DNA of 64,000 nucleotides from assembly GCF_014230055.1 (NCBI RefSeq), contig NZ_JACHVA010000127.1, positions 124,001-188,000 on the forward strand, given 5' to 3'. How positions within the stretch are numbered: position 1 is the first letter of the stretch; each line of letters begins with the position of its first letter. The position numbers were made by a program, and so were the translations under genes. Below the pieces are notes generated by a model that had not been told where the DNA came from, did not search any database, and saw only the letters and a list, made by a program, of their open reading frames with translations. Source of the stretch: Puniceicoccus vermicola (lineage in GTDB: Bacteria; Verrucomicrobiota; Verrucomicrobiia; Opitutales; Puniceicoccaceae). Below are positions 53,990-62,772 of this stretch, piece by piece.

Positions 53990-55384
53990 TCAAGACTTCT
54001 TCAGCAAGTCTTTTGCCCGGTTTACCCCGGAGAGGATGCAAGCTCCCAGCGCGACTCCATCACGGGCGTTTCCCGCAAACGTCAGGCCCTCAGATCTCGC
54101 CTCTAAATCATCGAGACTCTTCACCAGATCCCGAAAGCCCAAATTGTATTGAGGAATGGCCCTCGGCCAAAAGGTCGATTTCCAAAAGGTCGGCTCGCCA
54201 GTCGCCCCGAGGAGCTCACGGCATTCCTTCTTCACGATTTTCAAGAAGCTTTCCGTATCGTGCCTTGCACGCTCAGGCGATCTCGCTCCACCGAGGAAGG
54301 CAGACAACAGCACCTCATCATCCGGAGCCCGATTGGGAAAGAGGGAGCTATCGAAGAGAATTCCCAGTATTTTTCGTTTTTCCCGGTCGGGACAGAGCAT
54401 CCCGAAACCATCCAGAGGATGTGCAACATCCTCCCTCTTAAACGCGATTGAAAATGTGGTCACCGGAGGCGACTCAACTTCGGCAAAGGCCGAGAGGACT
54501 TGCCGTGCCTCTTCCTCAAACGGTAGCTCGCTCAGAATTGCTGGAGGGACAGCAACCAGAAGAGAGGCCGTACGAAGCGTATCCACTTCGGTTCCCGCCC
54601 CCATGCGATAGCGAATCCGCCACCCCTGTTTCTCGCGGTCGATCGACCGAATCCTCACACCGGAGAGTCCATCAAAATTCCCTTTGCGAACCAAATGCCC
54701 CACCATTTCACCAAGGCCTTCGGGGAAGGACATCATCCGCCGCGGATATCGCTCCGCCCCACTCTCTTTGCTTTCCTTACGCTTTTTGAATAGCGCACGG
54801 ACCAGAGAGGGATGCTTTGCCGCAATCTCTGCCAAGGCGGGAAAAGCGGCCTGCACACTGATTTTCTCCGGATCTCCCGCATAAATCCCGGAGATAAAAG
54901 GATCCGCTAATCCCTCACGAACTTCGCGCCCAAAATGACGCTCCACCCACGGCCCTATCGCTTCTTCTCCATCGGGTGCTTTTCCGTGCCAAAAAGGCTC
55001 CATCATCATTCGCAGTTTCCCCGGAACAGAGAGAAAGGAGCTCGTGAAAAACCCCGCCGGAGAGCTCGGCAGAGCCACCGGCTCCCCGTCTCTGACGACA
55101 AAACGTTTCTCCGCAGAATCACCCGATTCTATTGCCCGGTCCCAAAGGTCACACTTTCGAAGAAAGTCTTCCAGATCAGGATCATTGACGAGGAGAGTAT
55201 GAGGCCCGCCTTCGACACAGTATCCAGCATCTCGATGCGTCACTAAGCTACCCCCAAACCGATCCGAACGTTCCAGCAGAACTGTCTTCGCACCTGCAGC
55301 CCCAGCTGTCCAAGCTGCTGCCAAACCCGATATTCCGCCGCCAATCACAACGAAATCGGCCCTATTTTCCTCTGCCGTATCCAC
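53990..55384 (-). CDS. hemY: Protoporphyrinogen/coproporphyrinogen oxidase (HemY type)
   Basis: 464-aa FAD-dependent oxidase of haem biosynthesis, converting protoporphyrinogen IX (or coproporphyrinogen III) to the porphyrin with O2. The FAD dinucleotide fold is GGGISG (15-20) with LLERSDRFGGSL next; the C-terminal LTFAGNARDGVALGACILSG contacts FAD and substrate in the family. The whole core is present (GLADPFISGIYAGDPEKISVQ). It lies 53 nt downstream of purK on the same strand and may share its transcript. Confidence 0.9.
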   Translation of the reverse strand: MDTAEENRADFVVIGGGISGLAAAWTAGAAGAKTVLLERSDRFGGSLVTHRDAGYCVEGGPHTLLVNDPDLEDFLRKCDLWDRAIESGDSAEKRFVVRDGEPVALPSSPAGFFTSSFLSVPGKLRMMMEPFWHGKAPDGEEAIGPWVERHFGREVREGLADPFISGIYAGDPEKISVQAAFPALAEIAAKHPSLVRALFKKRKESKESGAERYPRRMMSFPEGLGEMVGHLVRKGNFDGLSGVRIRSIDREKQGWRIRYRMGAGTEVDTLRTASLLVAVPPAILSELPFEEEARQVLSAFAEVESPPVTTFSIAFKREDVAHPLDGFGMLCPDREKRKILGILFDSSLFPNRAPDDEVLLSAFLGGARSPERARHDTESFLKIVKKECRELLGATGEPTFWKSTFWPRAIPQYNLGFRDLVKSLDDLEARSEGLTFAGNARDGVALGACILSGVNRAKDLLKKS

Positions 55385-55437
55385 GTGGGGCAGTTTCTCA
55401 CCCGCTGGCGAGAAAGCAAGTAAATCAAACTTGAAGG

Positions 55438-56604
55438 CTACGACAAAGGAGGCAGAGAAAGTCGACTTCGTATTTCATCCACCTGTTTCGAGAGCTTTTC
55501 CGAGTCATGGCAGCATAAATTGATGTGCCCCATTTTTCTTCCGACCTTGGACTTCCCTTTATCGTATAGGTGCAGGTGCGCCCCTTCTACAGAGAGAACG
55601 GTTTCGGCCAAATCATCGCCAGCTTCCAAAAGTGTTTCTCCCAGTAAATTGACCATCGCTGAATGGCCATGCCCGCTGGTGCTCCCCAAAGGCTGATTGC
55701 AGACGGCACGAATGTGATTTTCAAACTGGGAAGTCACAGAACCATCAATACTGAAGTGGCCTGAATTATGGGGGCGAGGCGCCATCTCATTGATGATCCA
55801 ATCCCCCTTTTCGGTGAGAAACAGTTCGACGACCAGAACCCCCTCCAAGTCCAAAGAGTGTGCGACTTTTCGACAGACCTCATCGGCCATCGACGCGTCA
55901 AAACCTGTCGTTTCTGCCGGAGAGAAGGTCACATCCAGGATATGGTCCCGATGAATATTCCGACAAAGGGGATAGGTCACCGTTTCCCCCGACGGGCTAC
56001 GAACCACGATCACGGAATACTCTGCCTGAAAGCGAATCTTCTCTTCTAGAACGGCTCTGGCCCCTTCAAATGTTTTCCAAGCCTCGAGCAAGTCCTCTCC
56101 GGTATCAACGGCGACCTGCCCTTTTCCATCATAGCCAAAATCAGCGGTCTTGAGGATCGCGGGAAAGACAAATCCGTCCGCAACCACTTGCTTGGCATCT
56201 TCGTCGGATTCAATTACCCGGAATGGAGCGACGGGAAAACCGTGTCCGGAAAGGAAATTTTTCTCCCGTTCCCGATTCTGAGCGATCGACAGCAAATGAG
56301 GTGAAGGCCGCACGGGCTTCCGAAGGGTGAACGATTCAAGAGGCTCTTTGCGCACATTCTCGAATTCGAAGGTGACCACATCGGCGAGCGAAAAAAGTCG
56401 CTCCAACCCCTTTGGATCATCGTACTCCGCCTCGATTTGCTCATCGACGACGGGAGTGCAAGCGCAGGGATTATTTGGTTCCAGAACCACGACCCGATAC
56501 CCCATAGCACGGGCAGCCAGAGCCGACATGCGTCCCAGCTGTCCACCACCAATAATCCCGACGACCGCTGGCGGCGCGATCCGTTGACTCGATGCTGCTG
56601 ACAT
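55438..56604 (-). CDS. purK: N5-carboxyaminoimidazole ribonucleotide synthase
   Basis: 388-aa ATP-grasp enzyme carrying out the ATP-dependent carboxylation of AIR to N5-CAIR in purine synthesis. N-terminal GIIGGGQLGRM, ATP-grasp segments PAILKTADFGYDGKGQ and VVELFLTEKGDWIINEMAPRPHNSGH are diagnostic. Length is normal. It is separated from purE by 6 nt, so purE-purK are translated from one transcript. Confidence 0.96.
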   Translation of the reverse strand: MSAASSQRIAPPAVVGIIGGGQLGRMSALAARAMGYRVVVLEPNNPCACTPVVDEQIEAEYDDPKGLERLFSLADVVTFEFENVRKEPLESFTLRKPVRPSPHLLSIAQNREREKNFLSGHGFPVAPFRVIESDEDAKQVVADGFVFPAILKTADFGYDGKGQVAVDTGEDLLEAWKTFEGARAVLEEKIRFQAEYSVIVVRSPSGETVTYPLCRNIHRDHILDVTFSPAETTGFDASMADEVCRKVAHSLDLEGVLVVELFLTEKGDWIINEMAPRPHNSGHFSIDGSVTSQFENHIRAVCNQPLGSTSGHGHSAMVNLLGETLLEAGDDLAETVLSVEGAHLHLYDKGKSKVGRKMGHINLCCHDSEKLSKQVDEIRSRLSLPPLS

Positions 56605-56610
56605 TGCGAT

Positions 56611-57120
56611 CTACTGACCCGGAATATCGTTGGAGACCACCTTTTCGGTCTGGGTCTCGCGAAACTGCCTTAGATTCTCCCGGACCTGCTGGTTGGTGAG
56701 CCCGATGATGGCCGCGGCGCTCAAAGCGGCATTGATGGAACCCGATCGACCGATGGCGAGGGTGGAAACGGGAATTCCCGCCGGCATTTGGACAATCGAC
56801 AGAAGAGAATCCATTCCGTTCAAAGCTTTTGACTGGACCGGCACCCCTAAAACCGGGACCAAGGTCATCGACGCCACCATCCCCGGAAGGTGGGCTGCGC
56901 CACCGGCTCCAGCGATAATGGCCTGAAGGCCCCGGCCTTCTGCAGCCTTTGCGTATTCAAAAAGTCGATCCGGTGTGCGGTGGGCGCTGACGACCCTGGC
57001 CTCGAACGGAATTCCGAGATTCTCCAGAGTCTTCGCCGCATGCTCCATGGTTTCCCAGTCCGACTGGCTTCCCATGATAATCCCTACGAGCGGGGATGTA
57101 GATTGATCCGCTTTCGTCAT
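56611..57120 (-). CDS. purE: N5-CAIR mutase (class I PurE)
   Basis: 169-aa class I PurE, converting N5-CAIR to CAIR; class I status fits the neighbouring purK. Motifs: [28 protein letters not shown] and [20 protein letters not shown] at 57120. A non-coding stretch of 668 nt lies upstream, so its promoter is probably there, but I cannot place it. Confidence 0.96.
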   Translation of the reverse strand: MTKADQSTSPLVGIIMGSQSDWETMEHAAKTLENLGIPFEARVVSAHRTPDRLFEYAKAAEGRGLQAIIAGAGGAAHLPGMVASMTLVPVLGVPVQSKALNGMDSLLSIVQMPAGIPVSTLAIGRSGSINAALSAAAIIGLTNQQVRENLRQFRETQTEKVVSNDIPGQ

Positions 57121-57788
57121 GGCAAAATCCTTTCCAGTGACCGCTCATTTGGCAAGGGAGATTCGCCTACCAAACCGTAGATGATCCATTGATCATCGAA
57201 TTGATCTTTTGATCGGACGATCGACGTGATTCTTCCAATGAGCGGAATCTTGGTCGGCCTTCTCCCGAGAGAGAGAGAGAAAAGCTACCAGCAATCGTTC
57301 ATCCGGTCCTCACATCGCCCCGGAGAGAATCCCGAAGGTTCTCCAAGGAAATGCAGCAAGAAGCGTAATGCCCCAAACGGCAGTCCCGATCCTCCGTCTT
57401 AACGCTCAGGTAATCCCCTTCCTCGCCCTCGTAATCAAATCTTCATGGCTGTGGAAAAACCCAAGCGCTAGGCTGTCGCCCCCAACCGAAGTTAAAGCTC
57501 TCCCGGATCGTAATCACGGGCGAGACTTCCAATGGCCTCCGCTCAAGGAACGGCGAACCGATTTATGAAGACGCACAGAACGCGTCACCGCCGCTTCTGC
57601 CTCTTCTATAGAGTCCCGGGTTCCCGAACGGGAATCATCCCGCCTCCTCCCCAAGACGATCTCATCACCTGTATTCATATTCATCTCCACCCCCCACGTT
57701 GAGAATTATCAGTCGATTCGGAGTAGTGAATAGCATACGCCTTGCCAAATCGTTCGGATGCGGAGCGAATCACCTTGTTGGAGGGCAT
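57121..57788. other. 668-nt intergenic region, no convincing gene
   Basis: Between purE and the tRNA terminator. Only weak short frames exist. Visible features are five GATC sites in 40 bp (57183-57222, three preceded by TT), a GA dinucleotide run (57270-57281), and a small inverted repeat TTCCCG/CGGGAA (57621-57634). The purE promoter must lie here. Decayed coding sequence is possible. Confidence 0.5.
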
Positions 57789-57820
57789 AAAAAAAGCTCC
57801 GAGCCTAAACTCGAAGCTTT
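57789..57820 (-). terminator. Rho-independent terminator after tRNA-Val
   Basis: On the - strand AAGCTTCGAG pairs with CTCGGAGCTT (57794-57803 with 57810-57819, one G-U pair), followed by seven T. It lies 8 nt beyond the CCA end and ends the rpsU-tRNA unit. Confidence 0.92.
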
Positions 57821-57827
57821 TCAAAAC

Positions 57828-57904
57828 TGGTGGGAGATACTGGATTTGAACCGGTGACCTCTTGCGTGTCATGCAAGCGCTCTAACCAACTGAGCTAATC
57901 CCCC
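57828..57904 (-). tRNA. tRNA-Val (GAC)
   Basis: 77-nt cloverleaf with encoded CCA. Acceptor stem GGGGGAT/ATCTCCC (one G-U), D arm GCTC..GAGC, anticodon stem CTTGC/GCAAG with loop ATGACAC (anticodon GAC, reading GUC/GUU valine), T loop TTCAAAT. The T stem ACCGG/CCAGT has one C-A mismatch, where ACTGG would pair fully. It lies 18 nt after the rpsU stop on the same strand and is followed by a terminator, so the two are probably co-transcribed. Confidence 0.96.
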
Positions 57905-57922
57905 TCAGAGTGGGAAAGTGAC

Positions 57923-58123
57923 TTATCGGTTTTCGTTCCGAACGCGCAGCATGTTGCTGAATGCAGCAACCTTCTTCTTCCGGCGCTTGATTTCGGAAGG
58001 CTTTTCGAAGTAGCGCTTCGCGCGGGCATCGCGGATGACACCTTCACGGTCGAGGCGCTTTTTCAGGCGGCGAAGAGCCCGTTCAACGGACTCGCCTTTA
58101 CGGATGTTAACATCAACTGGCAT
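57923..58123 (-). CDS. rpsU: 30S ribosomal protein S21
   Basis: 66-aa S21, a small basic 30S protein near the anti-Shine-Dalgarno end of 16S rRNA. The conserved sequence includes RKGESVERALRRLKKRLDREG and RKKKVAAFSNMLRVRNENR. The start ATG at 58123 gives MPVDVNIRKGE. Upstream on the - strand TTGACG (58184-58189) is a possible -35 element, but the -10 match is weak. It is the first gene of the rpsU-tRNA-Val unit. Confidence 0.96.
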   Translation of the reverse strand: MPVDVNIRKGESVERALRRLKKRLDREGVIRDARAKRYFEKPSEIKRRKKKVAAFSNMLRVRNENR

Positions 58124-58306
58124 AAAATTCTTAAATAGTTGTATTCAGGGAAAAGAAGGAGAAAACATCTGGCAGCGGACTCCGTCAAGTTTTTACACCA
58201 AAATTTTTCAAGAAACTTCATCTTCGGCTCGCCGCACCATACGTAGATCCGTCGATGTCGATCGTAGAGAGCAACCAGCCCACCTCTCTCGCTCCCAAGA
58301 TCTCCT

Positions 58307-59710
58307 CTAATCTTGGACGGGGCTCATTTTGACGATCCTTCCAGGATTATTGCAAACGAGATACACGGCTCCGTCTGGGCCGACAACCACATCCCGCAAT
58401 CGCCCGAGGCTATTAACCAGCACCTCTTGCCCGGCTACTTCCCTTCCGTCCAAAACGAGAAGACGTAATTCCTCGCCTGACAAAGAGCTAGAAAGGAGAG
58501 AACCATCCCACTCGGGGAAGGCATCCCCGCGGTAGACCGCCAGTCCGCAAACCGCTAACGACGGGGTCCAGTAAGTCACCGGATTCTTCATCCCCGGAGC
58601 CGAAGTTCGACCAGTAATCGGAGTCCCGTTATAATTCATCCCGTAAGTGACAACGGGCCAACCGTAGTTCAGACCTTTTTCAATGATGTTCAGCTCATCA
58701 CCACCGCGCGGGCCGTGCTCGGTCTCCCACAGAATCCCAGTCTTCCGGTCCAGCGCGAGTCCTTGCGGATTGCGGTTTCCGTAGGTCCATATGGAGGGGA
58801 AAGCCCCCTTTTCTCCAACAAAGGGATTATCTTCCGGAATCCGTCCATCATCATAAATACGATGAACTTTCCCATTGGGCCGCGAAAGATCCTGAGCTTG
58901 ATCCTGACGGCCACGCTCTCCGATGGTGAAAAAAAGGTAGCCATCCTGAAAAACCAGTCGGCATCCAAAGTGAACCCCACCGGATAAATAGAATTCAGGA
59001 GGAGCGCGAAAAATCTCTTCCTCATCGATCCATTTTCCATCCTGAATGCGTCCGCGAACAATCGCAGTCATCCCGCGCTCCCCATCCTCCGATGGATCAC
59101 TGAAAGAGAGGTAGATCCAGCGGTTTTCGACGTAATCGGGATGGGTCTGAATATCCAACAAACCACCCTGCCCGCGGGCATAAACTTCAGGAATTCCCTC
59201 GATTTCGAGTCGCTCGCCAGAGCTCGGGTCCATCACCATCAACACTCCGCCTCTCTCTGCGATCAACCATCTTCCATCCGGCAGGAATGCCATGGACCAA
59301 GGCAGCTCAAGGTCTTCCGCCACGACATCCATCCGGAACTGATGCAGATCGGATTCAAAGACTCCATCACGGATCGCCTTCGCTCCGGGATCCGGGGATG
59401 CATCGGCATTCATTTCCCGAATGAGAATGACAAGACCGCGAATCTCTTCCTCGCTCAGAGTCTCCCCAAATGAAGGCATTCCAACCGCAGGCCTTCCGTC
59501 GCGTATCACCGAGGTAATGGCCTCGCGCTCCGAGCCAAAACGCCACTCGCTATCGAGCATCGTCGGCGCTCCCCCTCCCTCCATTTCTTCGCCATGGCAG
59601 CCAGCGCATTGATTCTGGTAGAGCTGGCGAATGTCAGTTCCTGCGCCCCAAGCAGCAGAAACCAAGAAAACAAAAAGAGGGGCGAGTCCGAGAAAACGGC
59701 AAGAAAGCAT
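58307..59710 (-). CDS. PQQ-type sugar dehydrogenase with N-terminal cytochrome c domain
   Basis: 467-aa exported enzyme. The signal peptide ends near residue 23 (FVFLVSAAWGA). Residues 28-100 form a class I cytochrome c, with haem motif CAGCH (35-39) and Met ligand probably in VGMPSFGE. Residues 130-465 form a six-bladed beta-propeller of the soluble aldose dehydrogenase (YliI/Asd) family: LELPWSMAFLPDGRWLIAERGG, GGLLDIQTHPDY, NPQGLALDRKTG and EHGPRGGDELN. It should oxidise sugars with PQQ and pass electrons directly to the fused haem. PQQ synthesis genes are not in the window, so cofactor source is unknown. Confidence 0.92.
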   Translation of the reverse strand: MLSCRFLGLAPLFVFLVSAAWGAGTDIRQLYQNQCAGCHGEEMEGGGAPTMLDSEWRFGSEREAITSVIRDGRPAVGMPSFGETLSEEEIRGLVILIREMNADASPDPGAKAIRDGVFESDLHQFRMDVVAEDLELPWSMAFLPDGRWLIAERGGVLMVMDPSSGERLEIEGIPEVYARGQGGLLDIQTHPDYVENRWIYLSFSDPSEDGERGMTAIVRGRIQDGKWIDEEEIFRAPPEFYLSGGVHFGCRLVFQDGYLFFTIGERGRQDQAQDLSRPNGKVHRIYDDGRIPEDNPFVGEKGAFPSIWTYGNRNPQGLALDRKTGILWETEHGPRGGDELNIIEKGLNYGWPVVTYGMNYNGTPITGRTSAPGMKNPVTYWTPSLAVCGLAVYRGDAFPEWDGSLLSSSLSGEELRLLVLDGREVAGQEVLVNSLGRLRDVVVGPDGAVYLVCNNPGRIVKMSPVQD

Positions 59711-59930
59711 AGCTTTGTCCTACGGGAAACTCTCCAGAATGCAAAAGGATCCCTCAAAAACCCAGCGACCGTTCCATTCGCCAAACAGACCGAAGCTGCC
59801 ATTTGACAGAATGCTTCCTCTGCCGGAGCTTACCCTCTCCGATCACTTTGGATAATCCGCATAAGCGTGATTTACCCCAAGCGTTCATCTACCGCCCTAA
59901 ACCGAAATCACCAACCCAGGAGATTCACCC

Positions 59931-60369
59931 ATGGAAATCATCAGAACTGCCGACGCTAATTGGAAAGGAAGTCTAGAGAGCGGACACGGCCTCGTGTCCT
60001 CTCACAGTCACGTCCTTTCGGAGGACAAATACTCATTTGGAGGCCGCACCTCCAGTGGCAGCAAAGAGACCAATCCAGAGGAACTCATTTCTGCCTCCGC
60101 CGCATCTTGCTTTGCGATGGCCTTGAGTAAAACCCTCAGACCATGATCACACTGCGGAAAAACTCCGAGTGCGCGGAGAGACCACGATTAGTCTCCGTGA
60201 ATCCGGCCCGAAGGTGACCAAGCTGAGCCTCGTCGTCGAGGGATTGATCCCTGATTTAAAAGAAGAAGAGTTCACCAAGATCGTCGAAGAAACGGCCGGC
60301 GGCTGCCCCCTCGTCCAACTTCTCAAGCCGGGGCTCGAGGAACTCGAAATCACAAGTTCGCTCGTCTAA
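59931..60369 (+). pseudogene. OsmC-family peroxiredoxin, frameshifted
   Basis: Two adjacent frames together make one OsmC protein of about 146 aa. The first (59931-60146) gives NPEELISASAASCFAMALSK, with the first redox Cys, then stops at TGA (60144-60146). The second continues in the +1 frame from about 60136 as SDHDHTAEKLRVRGE and carries the second Cys in GGCPLVQLLKPGLEE. Insertion of two bases near ACCCTCAGACC (60132-60142; for example CTC to CTCTC) would restore the frame and the normal family spacing. The remainder shows no decay, so a recent mutation or a base-calling error is more likely than an old pseudogene. Intact, it would reduce organic hydroperoxides. Confidence 0.85.
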
Positions 60370-60426
60370 CCGACCAACGATTAGAGGAAAAAATCGGAGG
60401 AAACTTCGAATCTCTCCCCCGCCCCT

Positions 60427-61320
60427 CTAGGAGGAACGTGAATCTTCGCTGCCATCGAGGCCGAGAAGGCCGCGGTAGAGATCCACGCGGCGATCACGGA
60501 AAAATCCCCAGTTCGCGCGATCCCGCTGCATCTGGGCCCGATCAAACTCAGCAACCCGGACCCCGTCCTGATCCCTGGGAAGCTGTTTTGCGACGGCACC
60601 CCATGAATCCGTGATGAAAGAGGATCCGTAGAAGGTGATGCCCCCCCCGGGGCCTTCCTCATGCCCAAAGCGATTGCTCGCGACAACGGGCATCAGGTTG
60701 GCACCGGAATGGCCCTGCATCACTCTCTGCCAGTGGTCGCGTGAGTCCATTTCCGGCTCCTCAGGCTCCGAGCCAATCGCCGTGGGATAAAGCAGGCATT
60801 CCGCTCCTTTGAGAGCGAGGATGCGGGCCGTTTCCGGGAACCACTGATCCCAGCAAACCGCCGCGCCAACGCGCCCTTTCGAAGTATCGAATACGCGAAA
60901 GCCGGTATCTCCGCCATTGAAATAAAACTTTTCCTCATACCCCGGCCCATCTGGAATGTGGCTTTTGCGGTAAACGCCGAGACAACCTCGATCCCCATCG
61001 AAAACCGCTAGGCTGTTAAAGTAACTCTGGTTCGCCCTTTCGAAAAAGCTATACGGCAGCACGACATCCAGCTCGCGGCTCAGTCGGTCGAACATCTGGA
61101 ATCCCGGACCTTCACCTGCCGTAACAGCTTGGTCAAACCACTCCGGATCTTCCCGTTGGCAAAAATACGGTCCGTCAATCAACTCCGGGCTCAAAATGAT
61201 CTGAGCGCCCTGAGAATGGGCCTCCCGAACCAATTCCTCCGTTCGTGCCAGATTTCCCGATTGCGAACCAGAGTGGGCAAGCTGAACTACGCCCAGAGCC
61301 AACGTATTCTTAGTAGACAT
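60427..61320 (-). CDS. aguB: N-carbamoylputrescine amidase (nitrilase superfamily)
   Basis: 297-aa carbon-nitrogen hydrolase, of the AguB type that hydrolyses N-carbamoylputrescine to putrescine in the agmatine route. The catalytic triad is Glu46 (LSPELIDGPYF), Lys119 (YRKSHIPDGPG) and Cys156 (GAAVCWDQWFPE). The following ARILALKGAECLLYPTAIGSEP is typical of this subgroup. Agmatine deiminase (aguA) is not visible beside it. Convergent with the osmC gene, with 57 nt between. Confidence 0.9.
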   Translation of the reverse strand: MSTKNTLALGVVQLAHSGSQSGNLARTEELVREAHSQGAQIILSPELIDGPYFCQREDPEWFDQAVTAGEGPGFQMFDRLSRELDVVLPYSFFERANQSYFNSLAVFDGDRGCLGVYRKSHIPDGPGYEEKFYFNGGDTGFRVFDTSKGRVGAAVCWDQWFPETARILALKGAECLLYPTAIGSEPEEPEMDSRDHWQRVMQGHSGANLMPVVASNRFGHEEGPGGGITFYGSSFITDSWGAVAKQLPRDQDGVRVAEFDRAQMQRDRANWGFFRDRRVDLYRGLLGLDGSEDSRSS

Positions 61321-61509
61321 GGTAGTACCCTTATAAATTGCCCATCCACCAGACGAGAGGAAAACAAATCGTCCTTATCGATAGAACGACTTACTGGATC
61401 GGCCAAGAAAAAGCCAATTCCTGCCGCAGAAGGGAGTCACAGGCCAAACAAAGCCCGACCTGGGGCGCGAAGAAAACTCCGCCCCCCAGCGGATAAAGAA
61501 AAGGAACGA

Positions 61510-62727
61510 CTAGGCTCCGAAGAGCATGCGAGCCGGATCCTCGATCGAGTTTTTGATCGAAACGAGGAACGAAACTGCCTCCTTGCCATCGACAATCCGG
61601 TGATCGTAGGAAACCGCCAGATACATCATCGGACGGATCACCACCTGCCCATCCACCGCGATCGGACGCTGCTGGATGGAGTGCATTCCCAAGATCCCGC
61701 TCTGCGGAGGATTAATGATCGGCGTGGAGAGAAGTGAACCAAAGACACCACCGTTGGTAATGGAGAAAACTCCGCCTTGGAGATCGTCGATCTGGATCTT
61801 ACCTTCACGAGCCTTCTTGGCGTAATCACCAAGATCTTGCTCAATTTCGGAGAAAGACTTCTGGTCGCAATCGCGCAAGACCGGAACCATCAAGCCCTTC
61901 TCCGTGCTGACCGCGACGCCGATGTCGTAGTAATGATTCTGGACGAGTTCTTCTCCCTCGAGGCGGGCGTTCAGACCCGGCACATTCTTGAGGGCCTCTA
62001 CAACCGCCTTCACGAAGAACGACATGAAGCCCAACTTGATGCCGTGCTTTTTGACAAAATCGTCTTGATACTTCTTCCGCAAGCCCATGACCGCGCTCAT
62101 ATCTACCTCGTTGAAGGTAGTCAAAATCGCCGATTCATTTTGAACCGAGACCAAGCGCTGAGCGATGCTCCGGCGCAATGGGCTCATCTTCTTGCGGGTT
62201 TCCGGACGGTCGCCAGTCGGCTTGGGCTCAGACTTCGCAGCGGGAGCACTTGCCTTCGAGGGGGCGGACTTTTCGGGAGCAGACTCCTTTTTCTCCAAAG
62301 CCGAGAGCATGTCTCCTTTGGTCACTCGCCCGCCTTTACCGGTTCCTTCCACTTCAGCCGAATCCAAACCGGATTCTTCCGAAATCCGGCGGACCGCAGG
62401 TGAATCCGTCGTCTCCTTTTCGGGAGCCGGCTCTGAATCTTTTTCTGCAGTTTCCTTTTCGCTGGCTTCACTGGAGCCGGAGTCTCCCGCAGCGGATTCG
62501 TCAATTTCAGCAATCACCTGGCCGATTTCAACTTCGTCTCCTTCGTCGGCTTTCAAGGAAATCTTCCCTGCCGCCTCGGCCGTGCCTTCGGAAGTAATCT
62601 TGTCGGTCTCCAACTCGTAAAGGACCTGATCCTTTTCGACGATGTCACCGTCTTTGACTTGCCACCCTGCGAGAATACCCGAGGAGATCGACTCTCCCAA
62701 TGCTGGAACCTTTACTTCAATTGCCAT
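61510..62727 (-). CDS. sucB: 2-oxoglutarate dehydrogenase E2 (dihydrolipoyl succinyltransferase)
   Basis: 405-aa E2 subunit. Lipoyl domain 1-75 with the lipoylated Lys43 (ETDKITSE); Ala/Pro/Glu-rich linker; peripheral-subunit-binding segment [30 protein letters not shown]-terminal acyltransferase ending HRIVDGKEA (catalytic His) and [17 protein letters not shown], typical of SucB. It follows sucA by 45 nt on the same strand, the order seen in most bacteria. Confidence 0.96.
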   Translation of the reverse strand: MAIEVKVPALGESISSGILAGWQVKDGDIVEKDQVLYELETDKITSEGTAEAAGKISLKADEGDEVEIGQVIAEIDESAAGDSGSSEASEKETAEKDSEPAPEKETTDSPAVRRISEESGLDSAEVEGTGKGGRVTKGDMLSALEKKESAPEKSAPSKASAPAAKSEPKPTGDRPETRKKMSPLRRSIAQRLVSVQNESAILTTFNEVDMSAVMGLRKKYQDDFVKKHGIKLGFMSFFVKAVVEALKNVPGLNARLEGEELVQNHYYDIGVAVSTEKGLMVPVLRDCDQKSFSEIEQDLGDYAKKAREGKIQIDDLQGGVFSITNGGVFGSLLSTPIINPPQSGILGMHSIQQRPIAVDGQVVIRPMMYLAVSYDHRIVDGKEAVSFLVSIKNSIEDPARMLFGA

Positions 62728-62772
62728 AACTTTGTCCTTAAATTTTGATTACTATTCGACGTTTTCGATATT

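Noticed and set aside
57368-57568. 66-aa + strand frame in the purE-tRNA gap
   Set aside because: No RBS, no recognisable pattern and unusual composition; left as non-coding.
58161-58189. Sigma-70 promoter for rpsU (TTGACG with TTTTCT)
   Set aside because: The -10 match is too weak to list as a feature; mentioned only in the rpsU entry.
60127-60146. Programmed frameshift in the osmC gene
   Set aside because: No standard slippery heptamer or downstream pseudoknot is apparent and OsmC is not known to use recoding; mutation or base-calling error is simpler.
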